The translations under genes were made by a program, and so were the position numbers. A stretch of DNA of 30,471 bases, from assembly GCA_964412385.1 (NCBI GenBank), contig CAYPOV010000010.1:1-30471 (forward strand). Direction: 5' to 3'. Position 1 is the stretch's first letter. Every line of letters begins with the position of its first letter. The notes beneath the pieces were generated by a model, which was given only the letters and a program-made list of their open reading frames with translations, did no database searches and was not told where the DNA came from. This stretch comes from JBGSYN01 sp964412385. Its GTDB lineage: Bacteria; Pseudomonadota; Alphaproteobacteria; Geminicoccales; Geminicoccaceae. Below, piece by piece: positions 14,454 through 23,577 of the stretch.

Positions 14454-17400
14454 TCAAGCGGCACGCATCTGGATGGCTTTATCAAGCGCCACCGAAACCA
14501 GTTTGGAAACCCCCTGCTCGGCCATTGTGACACCGTAGAGCCTGTTCATTCTGGCCATGCTCAGAGGGTGGTGAGTGACGACCAAGAATCGCGTGCCGGT
14601 TTCCTTGGCGATCTCCTCCATCAGGAGAACGAAGCGATCGACATTGGCATCATCGAGCGCGGCGTCGACCTCATCCAACACACATAGTGGGCTTGGTCGC
14701 GTAAGAAAAAGCGCAAACACCAGCGCCAGAGCCGTAAGGCTTTTCTCACCACCCGAAAGAAGCGTGATGTTCTGAAGCTTCTTACCGGGGGGCATGGCGT
14801 CAAGCTCAAGACCCGCACGCAGCGGGTCTTCCATATTGACAAGCCGGAGATGGGCCCTGCCGCCGCCGAAGAGCCGCGTGAACAGTCGCCGGAAATGATC
14901 GTCGACTGTGCCGAAGACGTCGTTGAGCCGTTGGCGCGCTTCGCTATTCAACATCGAGATCCCGCGATTGAGGCGCTCGACAGCGGCCTGTAGCTCAGCT
15001 TCCTCTTTCTCGGTGACGCCGATTTCGGCTTCGATCTCGCGAACTTCATCCGCAGCGCGCAAGTTTACGGCACCCATCCGGTCTCTCGACGCAGAAAGCT
15101 GGAAAATCCGCTGCTGCAACGCGTCGAGTTGGTGCGCCGCAGGCATTTCGAGATCGTTCAGTTCGCCACGCAAATCCGGCGGCATGCGCTGGATCTTGTC
15201 CGTAACGTTGCGTCGTGCTTCGGCGCGCTGCGCCTTGGCATGCTCGAGATCGCGTCTTGCGGCGGCCATCCGCTCGCGGGTTTCGATCAGAGTGCTTTCG
15301 CTGTCTTCTATCTGGTCTTGAACCTCTTTGAGCCGGGCCGTCATTCGTTCGGTTTGCGCAACGGTCTCCTCCAGAGCATGAGCGATTGTCTCGACCTCTC
15401 GCTCTAATGCCGCCCTGTTCTGATCATCTTCGAGCGCATCTCGGGCCCGCTCGAACTCGTCCTGCGCGCGCTCTAGCCTGGAACCAAGCTCCGCAGCTTT
15501 GGATTCCAGACCGGTTCGCTCCTGTGCCCTTCGAGCTTGATCGCTCGTGATCTGCTCAATGTGGATCTTGATTTCGGCCTTACGCTGACGCGACATCGCG
15601 AGCTCGCGAACATTGGCATCATGATCGGACTGCAAGGCTTCGAAGTGCTCTTCAGCGGCGATGACGCACCGATCGGCTTCTGACAAAGAGGCTTCCAGGC
15701 GCATGACCTGCGCGTCAACTTCTTCAGCGGTTGATAGAACGGCAAGGTTTTCCTCTTCGAGCAGCGCTTTCTCGTGGATCAGAGCCTGCTTTCTGGCCTC
15801 CAATCCTTGACGTTCGGCTTCTCGTTCCCGGCGTGCCGCGTCGGCTTCGCTGCGCTTTTGATCAAGCTCGGAACTCAGTTGCTCGATCGCACGGTCAGCG
15901 GCCTGACGCTCATCGTCAAGAACGCGGACACGTTCACCCAGATCGGCCAACTCCTCGGACACACGCTGAATGCGATCCTGCTCGCGGTGCCATGCCTCCT
16001 GCTGGGCTTCGAGATCAACATGTTTGGCAAGCAGCTCGCGCTGTTCGTCCACAAGTTCCGCAACCCTGGCGAGTTCGCGTTCGACCGTCTCAACTCCTTG
16101 CCTTCGTTCGCCAAGACGAGATTCGACGAACCCTTTTTCCTGGATCGCAGCGGTAAGTTTGCGCTCCCGTTCGTCGAGTTCACGTGAGACGCGGTCGAGA
16201 TCCTTAGCCAATGCCGCACGTCGGTTGGCGGCCTCTTGATGCTCTGACTTGAGGCCCAAAAGACGCCTGCTCGCTATTTGACATTGCGCCTGACACTCAT
16301 CGATCTCTGTGAGTAGTGTCGACCAGCGCCGATGCTGACGAACCTTTGCAGCCCCGGGGTCCGCAGCCTCCGTCGTACGGACGAAGCCGTCCCAGCGCCA
16401 TAAACCACCTCCCTTGGTCACTAGACGCTGGCCGGTCGCGAGCCTCGGCAATAGGTCTGCAGCCTGATTGGCGTCATGCACGACACCGATCTGCTCGAGA
16501 CGAGACCGAATCTTGGCATGGCATTGAACATGTTGGCTGAGCGGCGTGGTGCCTTCGGGTAGCTTTGGCGAGTGGTGTCCATCGGGCGCGGTTACGTCTC
16601 GCCAGTGCACCGGCGCCTCCGATGCATGGTCCGCAAGGAGATCGTCGCCCAAGGCCGCGGCCAGAGCCAGCTCATATCCAGCCTCGGGTATGACATCCCG
16701 CAGGATCGGCCGCTCGCCCATATCGTTGAGTAGCGGTTCCAGTGCAGACCTTTCGGCATTCAATTGGGCCAGACGAGCCTGAGAATCCGCGGTCTCTTCT
16801 TGGGCTTCGACTAGGCGATCACGAACATCATGCTCGTGTGTCACGGCGTTCTCTTGCTCGAATTCCAAATCTTGCCGAGCTTGTCGCGCCAGTTCTAACT
16901 CAGACGAAAGGGCATCCGTGCCCAAAGCCGCGCCCCGTTGCTCTAGGGTTTCGATTTCTCTCAGTGATTCCGCCCGATCACTCTGGTAGCGGACTGACAG
17001 ACGAGAAAGCTCATCAATTCGCTCATGGGCCCTGGAAACCTCATTCTGTGTGTCGCGAAGAGTGAGTTCCTCCAGCCGGTGCGCCTCGACAGCTTCTTTT
17101 TGAGCAAGCGATCTCTCGTCAAATAGACGCCGAAGTTCGACAACTTCCAACGAGTATCCTCGACGTCTTCTCTGAAGCTCAGCCAGTTGGCTTCGAAGTC
17201 TGTCCAAATCATGGTTCGGCTTTTGATCACCGGGATCGAGATTTGAGGCGAGTGGCGGAAGCTCTTCATCGATCGCGTCCAGCCTGCGCCGGATTGCCAG
17301 TTCGCGATCCGAGATCGCGCGTTGTTGCGCTTTGGCGGTGTGAAGTGCAGCCTGTTCGTGTGCTCTCTCCTCTGCGAGCGTTCGAAGCCGACCTCGATGA

Positions 17401-18533
17401 CGTTCGATGGCCTCGCTTTGCTGGTGCGTTTTCTTGCTTAGCTGATCGATGGCATGCTCAAGATCGGATTGCTCGTTTCTCCAGGCTTCGAGCCGCTCAC
17501 TGCCCATGCGTGTTGTTTCACCATCGGCTGCCAACCGGTCTGCGATTTCCTGGGCGTCCGCTTCAAGTTGACGAAGATGACGCTCGAGTTCATCCAATCG
17601 AACCAGTTGGAGCTTCCGCTCGGCATCCAGGCGATCGAAACGCTCTTTGAGACGCGCATGAGATTGAGCCTTTGTATCGCGATCGCTGCGCTGTCGCTCA
17701 AGATCGGCCTCAATTTCTGATTTTTGTGTCTTGAGCGTCGATAATGAGACTTCGCTCGCTCGACCCGCTTCTTCATAGTCGCCAATGAGTTGCTCGGCAG
17801 TTTCTACAGCCTTTGTCGTTGCATCGAGCCGAGCCAAATGCAGAACCGCTTCGCTCCGGCGTATCTCGGCTTGGATCTTCATAAAGCGCTGCGCTTGACG
17901 GCTTTGCTTTTCGAGCTCGCGATGTCGCTCCTGCTGTTGCGCAAGACGATCGTGTACGCGGGTAAGGTTGGCTTCTGTACCCTGAAGTTTAAGCTCGGCC
18001 TCGCGCCTGCGACCATGCATTCCGCCGATGCCGGCTGCGTCCTCCAAGAGCCTCCGCCGCTCTTCGGGTTTGGCCTCGACGACAAACGAAACTTGCCCCT
18101 GGCCGATCATCGAGGCGGAACGTGAGCCCGCGGAATAGTCGGCAAATGTCGTCTGTACGTCGCGTGCCCGGACTTCTTTGCCATTGATGCGAAAAACGGA
18201 ACCCGTTCCGCGACCAATCCTTCTCGAGACTTGGGCTTCACCGCTCTGGGCGATCTCTCCCAAAAGCGTGAGATCACCATGTAGCGTGAGGCAAACTTCG
18301 GCCAAGTCATGGGCAGGCCGTAGCGAGGAGCCGTTGAAGATTACGTCCTCCATCTCGCTGCCACGTAATCCCTTGGCCGAACTCTCGCCCATAACCCACC
18401 GGAGAGCTTCGACAATATTGGATTTGCCGCAGCCGTTAGGGCCGACTACGCCTGTTAGTCCATCGGCAATGTCGAGTTCGACAGGATCTGAGAAGGATTT
18501 AAAGCCGCTAACGCGAAGTCTGGTGATTTGCAA
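14454..18533 (-). CDS. smc: Chromosome segregation protein SMC
   Basis: This ATPase compacts and segregates the chromosome, normally with ScpA and ScpB (not in this window). The 1359 residues have the full layout: N-terminal head with Walker A (GPNGCGKSN, 31-39), a first coiled coil from about 170, a compact central hinge at about 600-720, a second coiled coil to about 1170, and a C-terminal head with the ABC signature LSGGE (1259-1263), Walker B CVLDE (1284-1288) and a His loop VVTHHP (1318-1323). The family is usually about 1150-1200 residues, so the arms are long here. The start is a TTG at 18533, which aligns with the conserved Met-Gln-x-Thr-x-Leu-Arg beginning of alphaproteobacterial SMC; no ATG fits. 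It is downstream of dciA and the DsbA gene. Confidence 0.96.
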   Translation of the reverse strand: MQITRLRVSGFKSFSDPVELDIADGLTGVVGPNGCGKSNIVEALRWVMGESSAKGLRGSEMEDVIFNGSSLRPAHDLAEVCLTLHGDLTLLGEIAQSGEAQVSRRIGRGTGSVFRINGKEVRARDVQTTFADYSAGSRSASMIGQGQVSFVVEAKPEERRRLLEDAAGIGGMHGRRREAELKLQGTEANLTRVHDRLAQQQERHRELEKQSRQAQRFMKIQAEIRRSEAVLHLARLDATTKAVETAEQLIGDYEEAGRASEVSLSTLKTQKSEIEADLERQRSDRDTKAQSHARLKERFDRLDAERKLQLVRLDELERHLRQLEADAQEIADRLAADGETTRMGSERLEAWRNEQSDLEHAIDQLSKKTHQQSEAIERHRGRLRTLAEERAHEQAALHTAKAQQRAISDRELAIRRRLDAIDEELPPLASNLDPGDQKPNHDLDRLRSQLAELQRRRRGYSLEVVELRRLFDERSLAQKEAVEAHRLEELTLRDTQNEVSRAHERIDELSRLSVRYQSDRAESLREIETLEQRGAALGTDALSSELELARQARQDLEFEQENAVTHEHDVRDRLVEAQEETADSQARLAQLNAERSALEPLLNDMGERPILRDVIPEAGYELALAAALGDDLLADHASEAPVHWRDVTAPDGHHSPKLPEGTTPLSQHVQCHAKIRSRLEQIGVVHDANQAADLLPRLATGQRLVTKGGGLWRWDGFVRTTEAADPGAAKVRQHRRWSTLLTEIDECQAQCQIASRRLLGLKSEHQEAANRRAALAKDLDRVSRELDERERKLTAAIQEKGFVESRLGERRQGVETVERELARVAELVDEQRELLAKHVDLEAQQEAWHREQDRIQRVSEELADLGERVRVLDDERQAADRAIEQLSSELDQKRSEADAARREREAERQGLEARKQALIHEKALLEEENLAVLSTAEEVDAQVMRLEASLSEADRCVIAAEEHFEALQSDHDANVRELAMSRQRKAEIKIHIEQITSDQARRAQERTGLESKAAELGSRLERAQDEFERARDALEDDQNRAALEREVETIAHALEETVAQTERMTARLKEVQDQIEDSESTLIETRERMAAARRDLEHAKAQRAEARRNVTDKIQRMPPDLRGELNDLEMPAAHQLDALQQRIFQLSASRDRMGAVNLRAADEVREIEAEIGVTEKEEAELQAAVERLNRGISMLNSEARQRLNDVFGTVDDHFRRLFTRLFGGGRAHLRLVNMEDPLRAGLELDAMPPGKKLQNITLLSGGEKSLTALALVFALFLTRPSPLCVLDEVDAALDDANVDRFVLLMEEIAKETGTRFLVVTHHPLSMARMNRLYGVTMAEQGVSKLVSVALDKAIQMRAA

Positions 18534-18622
18534 GGTGCGGGCTACCAGATGTTGTGGTGTCCGCCCACGATATCATTGAGTTCCGCACAAGCAAATCATT
18601 TCGATGAGTGAGTTGTCCAATC

Positions 18623-19216
18623 TCAAAGATGTTTTTCGATCAACTCGCCAAAGGCATCGGGGTCCATGTTTCCGCTCACCACTTCTCCGTTGATGACGAA
18701 GGTCGGGGTCGATTGGATGTCATATTGTTGCGAGCCCTCGAGCCGACTTTCCAGAACGGCATTGGTCATGCTCTCATCAGCGAGACATGCGCGGGTCTCG
18801 CTCTCATCAAGCCCACCAAGCTTGGCGAACTGAACAAGGGCTTCCTCGACATTGCCAGATTGGGCCCAGCTCCTTTGGTTCTTGAAAAGCGCATCGAGGA
18901 AACGAAAGTAGCGCTCTTCCCCAGCGCAGTGGGCGACAACTGCAGCCTGAACGGCAGGTTGGTTCAGTGGAAAGTCACGCGAAACCAGCTTGGCTTTGCC
19001 GGTATCGATGTACTGCTCTTTGATTGCTGGGAGCGTATCGGTGTGAAAGGCAGCGCAATGCGGACAAGTCAGCGAGGAAAATTCGATAATCTCGACGGGC
19101 GCGTTGGGATCGCCAAGCACTCTTTCTTCAACACTGCCTGCTATGGCGAGGGGCGGCAATAAGGCTGCAAGCCCGGCGGCGACGGTGAGTTTGCCGAAGC
19201 TCCTACGTAACATCAT
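18623..19216 (-). CDS. Periplasmic DsbA-type thiol:disulfide oxidoreductase
   Basis: This 197-residue thioredoxin-fold protein is exported by an N-terminal signal (basic MLRRS, then a hydrophobic stretch ending in Ala-Ile-Ala-Gly near 24-27). The active site is CPHC (Cys51, Cys54). The cis-proline partner loop is STPTF (Pro171). Two more cysteines (97 and 144) match the extra pair common in alphaproteobacterial members. It introduces or exchanges disulfides in periplasmic proteins; no DsbB gene is in the window. The frame opens much earlier (19291), but AGGGA lies just before the ATGATG at 19216/19213, which puts the signal peptide at the very start. It sits between dciA and smc, a familiar arrangement in this class. 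Confidence 0.9.
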   Translation of the reverse strand: MMLRRSFGKLTVAAGLAALLPPLAIAGSVEERVLGDPNAPVEIIEFSSLTCPHCAAFHTDTLPAIKEQYIDTGKAKLVSRDFPLNQPAVQAAVVAHCAGEERYFRFLDALFKNQRSWAQSGNVEEALVQFAKLGGLDESETRACLADESMTNAVLESRLEGSQQYDIQSTPTFVINGEVVSGNMDPDAFGELIEKHL

Positions 19217-19306
19217 AAAATCCCTCATCGATTGTTCGATATGGAAGTGATGCCTTGACCTACTCAAGACAACAATCGGAACCAGCATCAAATCTCGAAG
19301 AGAGGC

Positions 19307-19840
19307 CTATGACCGATCGGCACGCTTGATCGCCTCGCCCAATGCCGTTAGCGACGCTCTCAGTCCATCATGCTCGATCGACTTGACCTCATTTGCGATC
19401 CACAAGCGTTCATCTTCGCGAAGCGCGCGCTCAGAAACTGCCTGCGTTGCCGCGAGTGGCCGCGGCAAAGGTGCCTGGATGATCTTGATTTGTCGCACTG
19501 CGCGCTCGCCGAAATACTGATTGACGCGCTCGATAATCTGCGGTGCGGCATGTTGGATTTCCAACGCGGCGCCACCGTAGGCACGGAGTTCGAGAACCGA
19601 TCCTGCACCTCGGCCCGGCCGAATTCGGACCCGCACGGGCTGACACCGTTGAGCAAGAGCCGGGCCGACGACGCGATGCCATTCCCTCAAGAGCGTGATT
19701 TCGGTAAAGCCGCGCCGCCTGGCCGGCGCTGCAATGGCTTTTGTGACCAGCCAACCCACATGGCGATTGCCGAATGCACGCCAAGTGTCATCTCCGCCTG
19801 CATCGGAAGCATTACGTTTCGCCGAAACCCTTTGTCCCAT
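19307..19840 (-). CDS. dciA: DciA-type helicase loader (DUF721)
   Basis: This 177-residue protein carries a DUF721 domain. Members named DciA load the replicative helicase DnaB in bacteria that lack DnaC/DnaI. The core is visible at about 40-120: RRRGFTEITLLREWHRVVG, the Arg/Val strands around VRVRIRPG, LELRAYGGAALEIQ, and the helix IIERVNQYFG. A charged tail follows. ATG 19840 lies in the CATG that also holds the mutY start on the other strand, so the two genes have no shared leader. A GTG at codon 29 is a possible shorter start, but it would remove residues next to the conserved core. Confidence 0.88.
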   Translation of the reverse strand: MGQRVSAKRNASDAGGDDTWRAFGNRHVGWLVTKAIAAPARRRGFTEITLLREWHRVVGPALAQRCQPVRVRIRPGRGAGSVLELRAYGGAALEIQHAAPQIIERVNQYFGERAVRQIKIIQAPLPRPLAATQAVSERALREDERLWIANEVKSIEHDGLRASLTALGEAIKRADRS

Positions 19841-20903
19841 GTCTAACTCTACTCGTCACGCTTCTCGCGATGCACTACTCGCGTGGTATGACCGCCATCA
19901 TCGCCATCTTCCTTGGAGGGCTGAGCCAGGACGTCGATCGGATCCTTACCACGTTCTCTTGAGCGAGGTCATGCTGCAACAAACCACTGTTGCCACAGTG
20001 ACCCCGAGATATACCGAGTTCCTCAGTCGGTTCCCAACAATCAGTTCGCTCGCAGCTGCGTCGCAGGATGACGTGCTCCATGCCTGGCAGGGCCTCGGCT
20101 ATTATCGAAGGGCCCGCCTTCTTCACCGTTGCGCACAGGTCTTGATGGAGGCATCCGGCGGACAGCTTCCATCGCGCTATGAGGAGTTGAAGACGCTTCC
20201 CGGATTAGGCGATTACACTGCATCCGCTGTGGCGGCTATCGCATTCGATGAGGTGGTTATCCCTGTGGACGGGAACGTTGAGCGCGTCCTGGCACGACTC
20301 AACGCCATGAGCACACCGCCGAAGACCGCTAAGCGCGCAATTGCCGCCGCAACTAGTGAATTTCGCGGTGAAACAAGAGCTGGTGATTGTGCCCAAGCCC
20401 TGATGGAACTGGGCGCCCTTATATGCCGTCCGACCGACCCCAAATGTGCCGTCTGTCCTCTCGGTCCTCGCTGCCAAGCCTTTCAGAAAGGACGGCCTGA
20501 GGCGTATCCCGTCAGAGCGCCAAAAAATCCGCGGCCCGAGCGGTACGCGGTCGCTTTTTTGCTCGAGCATAAGGATCTTGGAGTTCTTTTTCGCAGACGT
20601 CCGGAGAACGGGCTTTTGGGCGGCATGATCGAACTCCCGAGCACGGCTTGGCAGGATACACCGTGGAACAATAATGATTGGAAAGGTTCGGCACCAAGGA
20701 GCCGGCAAAAGTGGATACTTGCAGAGGAAAACGTGCGCCATGTGTTCACGCATTTTGTACTTAACGTCAACGTTGCGCGAGCCAAGACCGTTTCCACCAA
20801 GAGTTGCGAGCTTTGGTGCCGGCCGGAGGCGTTTCATGAGCTTGCATTGCCAAGCTTGACCCGAAAGCTGCTGCAATCCGCTCGTGTTGGCGTCGAAAAT
20901 TAG
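19839..20903 (+). CDS. mutY: A/G-specific adenine glycosylase
   Basis: This enzyme removes adenine mispaired with 8-oxoguanine in base excision repair. The 354-residue product shows Glu43 in LSEVMLQQT, the helix-hairpin-helix LPGLGDYTASA (120-130), catalytic Asp144 in VDGNVERV, and the iron-sulfur cluster with exact family spacing (Cys196, Cys203, Cys206, Cys212). A C-terminal NUDIX-like domain with FRRRPENGLLGGM recognises 8-oxoguanine. The frame extends back to 19695 inside dciA, but the conserved beginning (LAWYDRHHRHLPWR) fits ATG 19839. The end is 10 bp from the yraN stop on the other strand. Confidence 0.95.
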   Translation: MSNSTRHASRDALLAWYDRHHRHLPWRAEPGRRSDPYHVLLSEVMLQQTTVATVTPRYTEFLSRFPTISSLAAASQDDVLHAWQGLGYYRRARLLHRCAQVLMEASGGQLPSRYEELKTLPGLGDYTASAVAAIAFDEVVIPVDGNVERVLARLNAMSTPPKTAKRAIAAATSEFRGETRAGDCAQALMELGALICRPTDPKCAVCPLGPRCQAFQKGRPEAYPVRAPKNPRPERYAVAFLLEHKDLGVLFRRRPENGLLGGMIELPSTAWQDTPWNNNDWKGSAPRSRQKWILAEENVRHVFTHFVLNVNVARAKTVSTKSCELWCRPEAFHELALPSLTRKLLQSARVGVEN

Positions 20904-20913
20904 GGCAGCGTGT

Positions 20914-21252
20914 CTAATCCCAAGCGGCCGTTATGTGTCGTGGCCAACGGCCGGGCGACAGCGCGACGAGATCGAATCGGCAGGCACGTGTCTCGTAGTG
21001 CGGATGGTACTGCAAGAAGTGCATCGCGGCGCGCTTGATTCGATTGCGTTGGCGGTACGACACGACCTCGAGAGCCTGTTCCAGGCTTTCTCTCAGTTTG
21101 ACCTCAACGAATACGATCAACTCGCTCTTGGCGGCAACGAGGTCGATCTCGCCAACCGGCGTCGAATAACGATGCGCCAGGATTCGGTAGCCCTTGAGAC
21201 GCAACGACCAAGCAGCCCATCGCTCCCCGTTCAAGCCCTTTTGATGCGTCAT
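20914..21252 (-). CDS. yraN: YraN-family endonuclease-like protein (UPF0102)
   Basis: This 112-residue protein has a PD-(D/E)xK nuclease-like core: Glu in GERWAA, Asp in VGEIDLVA, and Glu-x-Lys in VFVEVKLR. This is the usual pattern of the YraN family, whose cellular role is not settled. The start ATG 21252 overlaps the rsmI stop as TGATG, a standard coupling arrangement; a GTG one codon earlier is less likely. Its neighbours (rsmI before it, the LppC-type gene divergent) reproduce the yraL-yraM-yraN neighbourhood of E. coli. Confidence 0.92.
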   Translation of the reverse strand: MTHQKGLNGERWAAWSLRLKGYRILAHRYSTPVGEIDLVAAKSELIVFVEVKLRESLEQALEVVSYRQRNRIKRAAMHFLQYHPHYETRACRFDLVALSPGRWPRHITAAWD

Positions 21253-22130
21253 CACTTGCGCTGCAATTCGATTGCTCTCCTGTAGAGTTCACTGCGAGGT
21301 CGTCCGGATCGCTCAGCAACCGAGGCCGCTGCAGCGCTCGGTCCCATCTTTTGAAGGGCAATGATTAACCATTCATCAACAAGGGCATCATCGGGCGTGA
21401 CGTTTTCCGGCGGTGCAATGAGAATGACCACCTCGCCCTTGAACGCTTGGTGGCCGGCCACGCTCTCGACCAACTCACTGAGCGGTGCTCTGATGAATTC
21501 TTCATGAAGTTTCGTCATCTCGCGAACGATCGCCGCTTCGCGAATGCCGAATATGTCGAGACATTCTTCCAAGAGCCGTGTCACACGGTTGGGCGCCTCA
21601 TAAAAAACCAAGGTTCCTGGAATATTGGCAAGTTCTGTCATCGTTCGCCGGCGCTTGCTGGCTTGAACCGGCAGAAAGCCCTGGAAGAAAAAGCGATCCG
21701 TTGGCAAACCGGCGATGCTCAGGGCCGAGATGACGGCCGAGGGTCCGGGCACGGTATAGACTGGGTGTCCGGCATCGTAGCTCTCACGAACCAGTCGATA
21801 ACCCGGGTCGGCAATCGCAGGCGTACCGGCGTCGCTTACCAGGGCAACCCGTTTGCCGCGTGCGAGTTCTGCGAGAAGATGAGGGCGAATTCGCTGCGCA
21901 TTGTGATCGTGGTAGGGTATGAGATTGGATTTGTGGCCGAGATGATGCATAAGCTTTCCGGTAACCCGGCTATCCTCACAAGCGATGATATCGACGTTGG
22001 TCAGGATACGTCGTGCCCGAGGTGTGATGTCTTCGAGATTGCCAATGGGCGTTGCGACCACATAGAGCCCAGGCGCGAGTTTACTCGCTTCAGGCGCTTG
22101 GCTAGGTTGCGTTCTGCGTTCGACTGGCAT
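21252..22130 (-). CDS. rsmI: 16S rRNA 2'-O-ribose C1402 methyltransferase
   Basis: This SAM-dependent tetrapyrrole-methylase-fold enzyme methylates the 2'-OH of C1402 in 16S rRNA, in the ribosomal P site. The family signatures are VVATPIGNLEDIT (about 24-36), SDAGTPAIADPG (about 99-110), VPGPSAVISAL and DRFFFQGFLP (about 143-153). The 292-residue length is normal. ATG 22130 is only 12 bp from the start of the divergent lipoprotein gene. It is coupled to yraN by TGATG. Confidence 0.95.
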   Translation of the reverse strand: MPVERRTQPSQAPEASKLAPGLYVVATPIGNLEDITPRARRILTNVDIIACEDSRVTGKLMHHLGHKSNLIPYHDHNAQRIRPHLLAELARGKRVALVSDAGTPAIADPGYRLVRESYDAGHPVYTVPGPSAVISALSIAGLPTDRFFFQGFLPVQASKRRRTMTELANIPGTLVFYEAPNRVTRLLEECLDIFGIREAAIVREMTKLHEEFIRAPLSELVESVAGHQAFKGEVVILIAPPENVTPDDALVDEWLIIALQKMGPSAAAASVAERSGRPRSELYRRAIELQRK

Positions 22131-22142
22131 TTGGGGAACTCC

Positions 22143-23465
22143 TTGCCCCTCTCGACACTACTTTTGCAATCACGAGTTAGGCGAATTTCGGCAATTTTGG
22201 CGGTTCTCGGCCTTGCTGCCTGTGGCTCCGATGGATCAGAGGGACCTGAGGTTGCAACCCCGGCCACACCGCCGCCTGTTCCATCCGAGCCCGTGCTGAC
22301 CGGACCGGTCAAGATCGCGTTTTTGGCACCTCTAACAGGATCTGCGAGCGAAGTAGGACAAGATCTGCTCGCGGGTGCTGAGCTGGCACTGTTTGATCGG
22401 ACGGAGGATGTTCAATTACTCCCAAGGGACACGCAAAGCACGCAGGAAGGAGCTCTTCTGGCTGCACGCAATGCCATTGCGGATGGGGCAGAGATCATTA
22501 TCGGGCCACTGTTTGCAAACAATGCTCAAGTGATCGCGCCGATTGCCAAAGCCGAGGGCATCAAGATCTTGTCGTTTTCCAACGACAGCACCATTGCCTC
22601 GCCCGACCTCTTTGTTTTCGGATTTCGTCCTGAAGAGCAGGTGAGGCGTGTGGTCGCTTATGCTCGTACCCAAGGCTTACTGAACGTCGCGGCGATGGCA
22701 CCTGCCGATCCTTACGGCCTTCGCGCAATTAGAGCGTGGGAAAGCATGCAGGACGGCGCGCCTCCTAGAGACACGCTGGTTCCTGAAGGGCCCGAAAGCG
22801 TCATTTATCCCACCGAAATAAGCCAGCTCACCGACGTGGTTCGTGAATTCACGCGATATGATGAGCGCTATGAAATTGCTCTGGAAGAACTGAAAGAGGC
22901 TATCGCCGAACTTCCTGAACCGGATCGCGCTGCGTTTGAAGAGAACGAAGAAGAGCTTGAACCCGAGGAAGCGGCTCCCTTTGAAGCGGCCGACGCAATT
23001 CTCATTGCAGATGGCGGTCCCCGCTTACGTGGGATCGCAGCTCTCCTCACCTATTACGACATCTACCCTGAGGCGACAAAGCTGCTTGGCACCGAGCTGT
23101 GGGCAGACGACCCATCAGCGCTGCGAGAGGCGGCGCTACAGCGCGGGTGGATAGCAGGTGTCGATCCCGTTTTGACGGCGGGCTTCGATCAGGATTTTGT
23201 CGCCGTCTTTGGCCAACAACCGCATCCCCTCGCCATTTTGGCTTACGACGTAACGAGTTTGGCCATCCAAATAGCGGGCACGGATCGAAAGTTTCCTTCT
23301 CATCTGCTGACAAGCCAAGCCGGCTTTTCCGGCCGAACCGGGCTTTTTCGGATGCTTCCCAGTGGCCTCACCGAGCATGCATTGGCGATTTTGGAAGTTG
23401 ATGCCGGGAATTTGGTTGTCATCGATCCCATGCCCATCGAGCTTCCGCCAATCGTTGTACAATGA
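22143..23465 (+). CDS. LppC/LpoA-like lipoprotein, penicillin-binding protein activator
   Basis: This 440-residue lipoprotein has a signal peptide ending in a lipobox (Leu-Ala-Ala-Cys27), a Pro-rich linker (about 39-53), and a periplasmic-binding-protein fold of the leucine-binding type beginning VKIAFLAPLTG at 56. LpoA-type members activate penicillin-binding proteins; the assignment rests on the fold and on being divergent from rsmI-yraN, as in E. coli. It starts at TTG 22143, 6 nt after GGGGAA; no ATG or GTG fits. The frame runs far upstream through rsmI, but that part is a shadow. A strongly acidic insert (about 239-282, many Glu) interrupts the second lobe. Only 12 bp separate it from the rsmI start, so its promoter must lie in rsmI. 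Confidence 0.85.
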   Translation: MPLSTLLLQSRVRRISAILAVLGLAACGSDGSEGPEVATPATPPPVPSEPVLTGPVKIAFLAPLTGSASEVGQDLLAGAELALFDRTEDVQLLPRDTQSTQEGALLAARNAIADGAEIIIGPLFANNAQVIAPIAKAEGIKILSFSNDSTIASPDLFVFGFRPEEQVRRVVAYARTQGLLNVAAMAPADPYGLRAIRAWESMQDGAPPRDTLVPEGPESVIYPTEISQLTDVVREFTRYDERYEIALEELKEAIAELPEPDRAAFEENEEELEPEEAAPFEAADAILIADGGPRLRGIAALLTYYDIYPEATKLLGTELWADDPSALREAALQRGWIAGVDPVLTAGFDQDFVAVFGQQPHPLAILAYDVTSLAIQIAGTDRKFPSHLLTSQAGFSGRTGLFRMLPSGLTEHALAILEVDAGNLVVIDPMPIELPPIVVQ

Positions 23466-23577
23466 CAGGCCACGTCACGCATAATTGACGATAGGGAAAC
23501 GACCGAATTCTACTTTAAGTTTACACATCGATTTTTTCTGCCTATGCAACGTCATCACGGTTTTGGCATATTGGGTG

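Noticed and set aside
21447..22142. N-terminal extension of the LppC-type frame
   Set aside because: It runs antisense through rsmI. The signal peptide and lipobox place the true start at TTG 22143.
23485..23577. TTG start at 23485 for the GGDEF protein
   Set aside because: The extra 31 codons are AT-rich and unlike the following sequence, and the stretch is better read as leader/promoter. It is not fully excluded, since the ATG at 23578 lacks a strong ribosome site.
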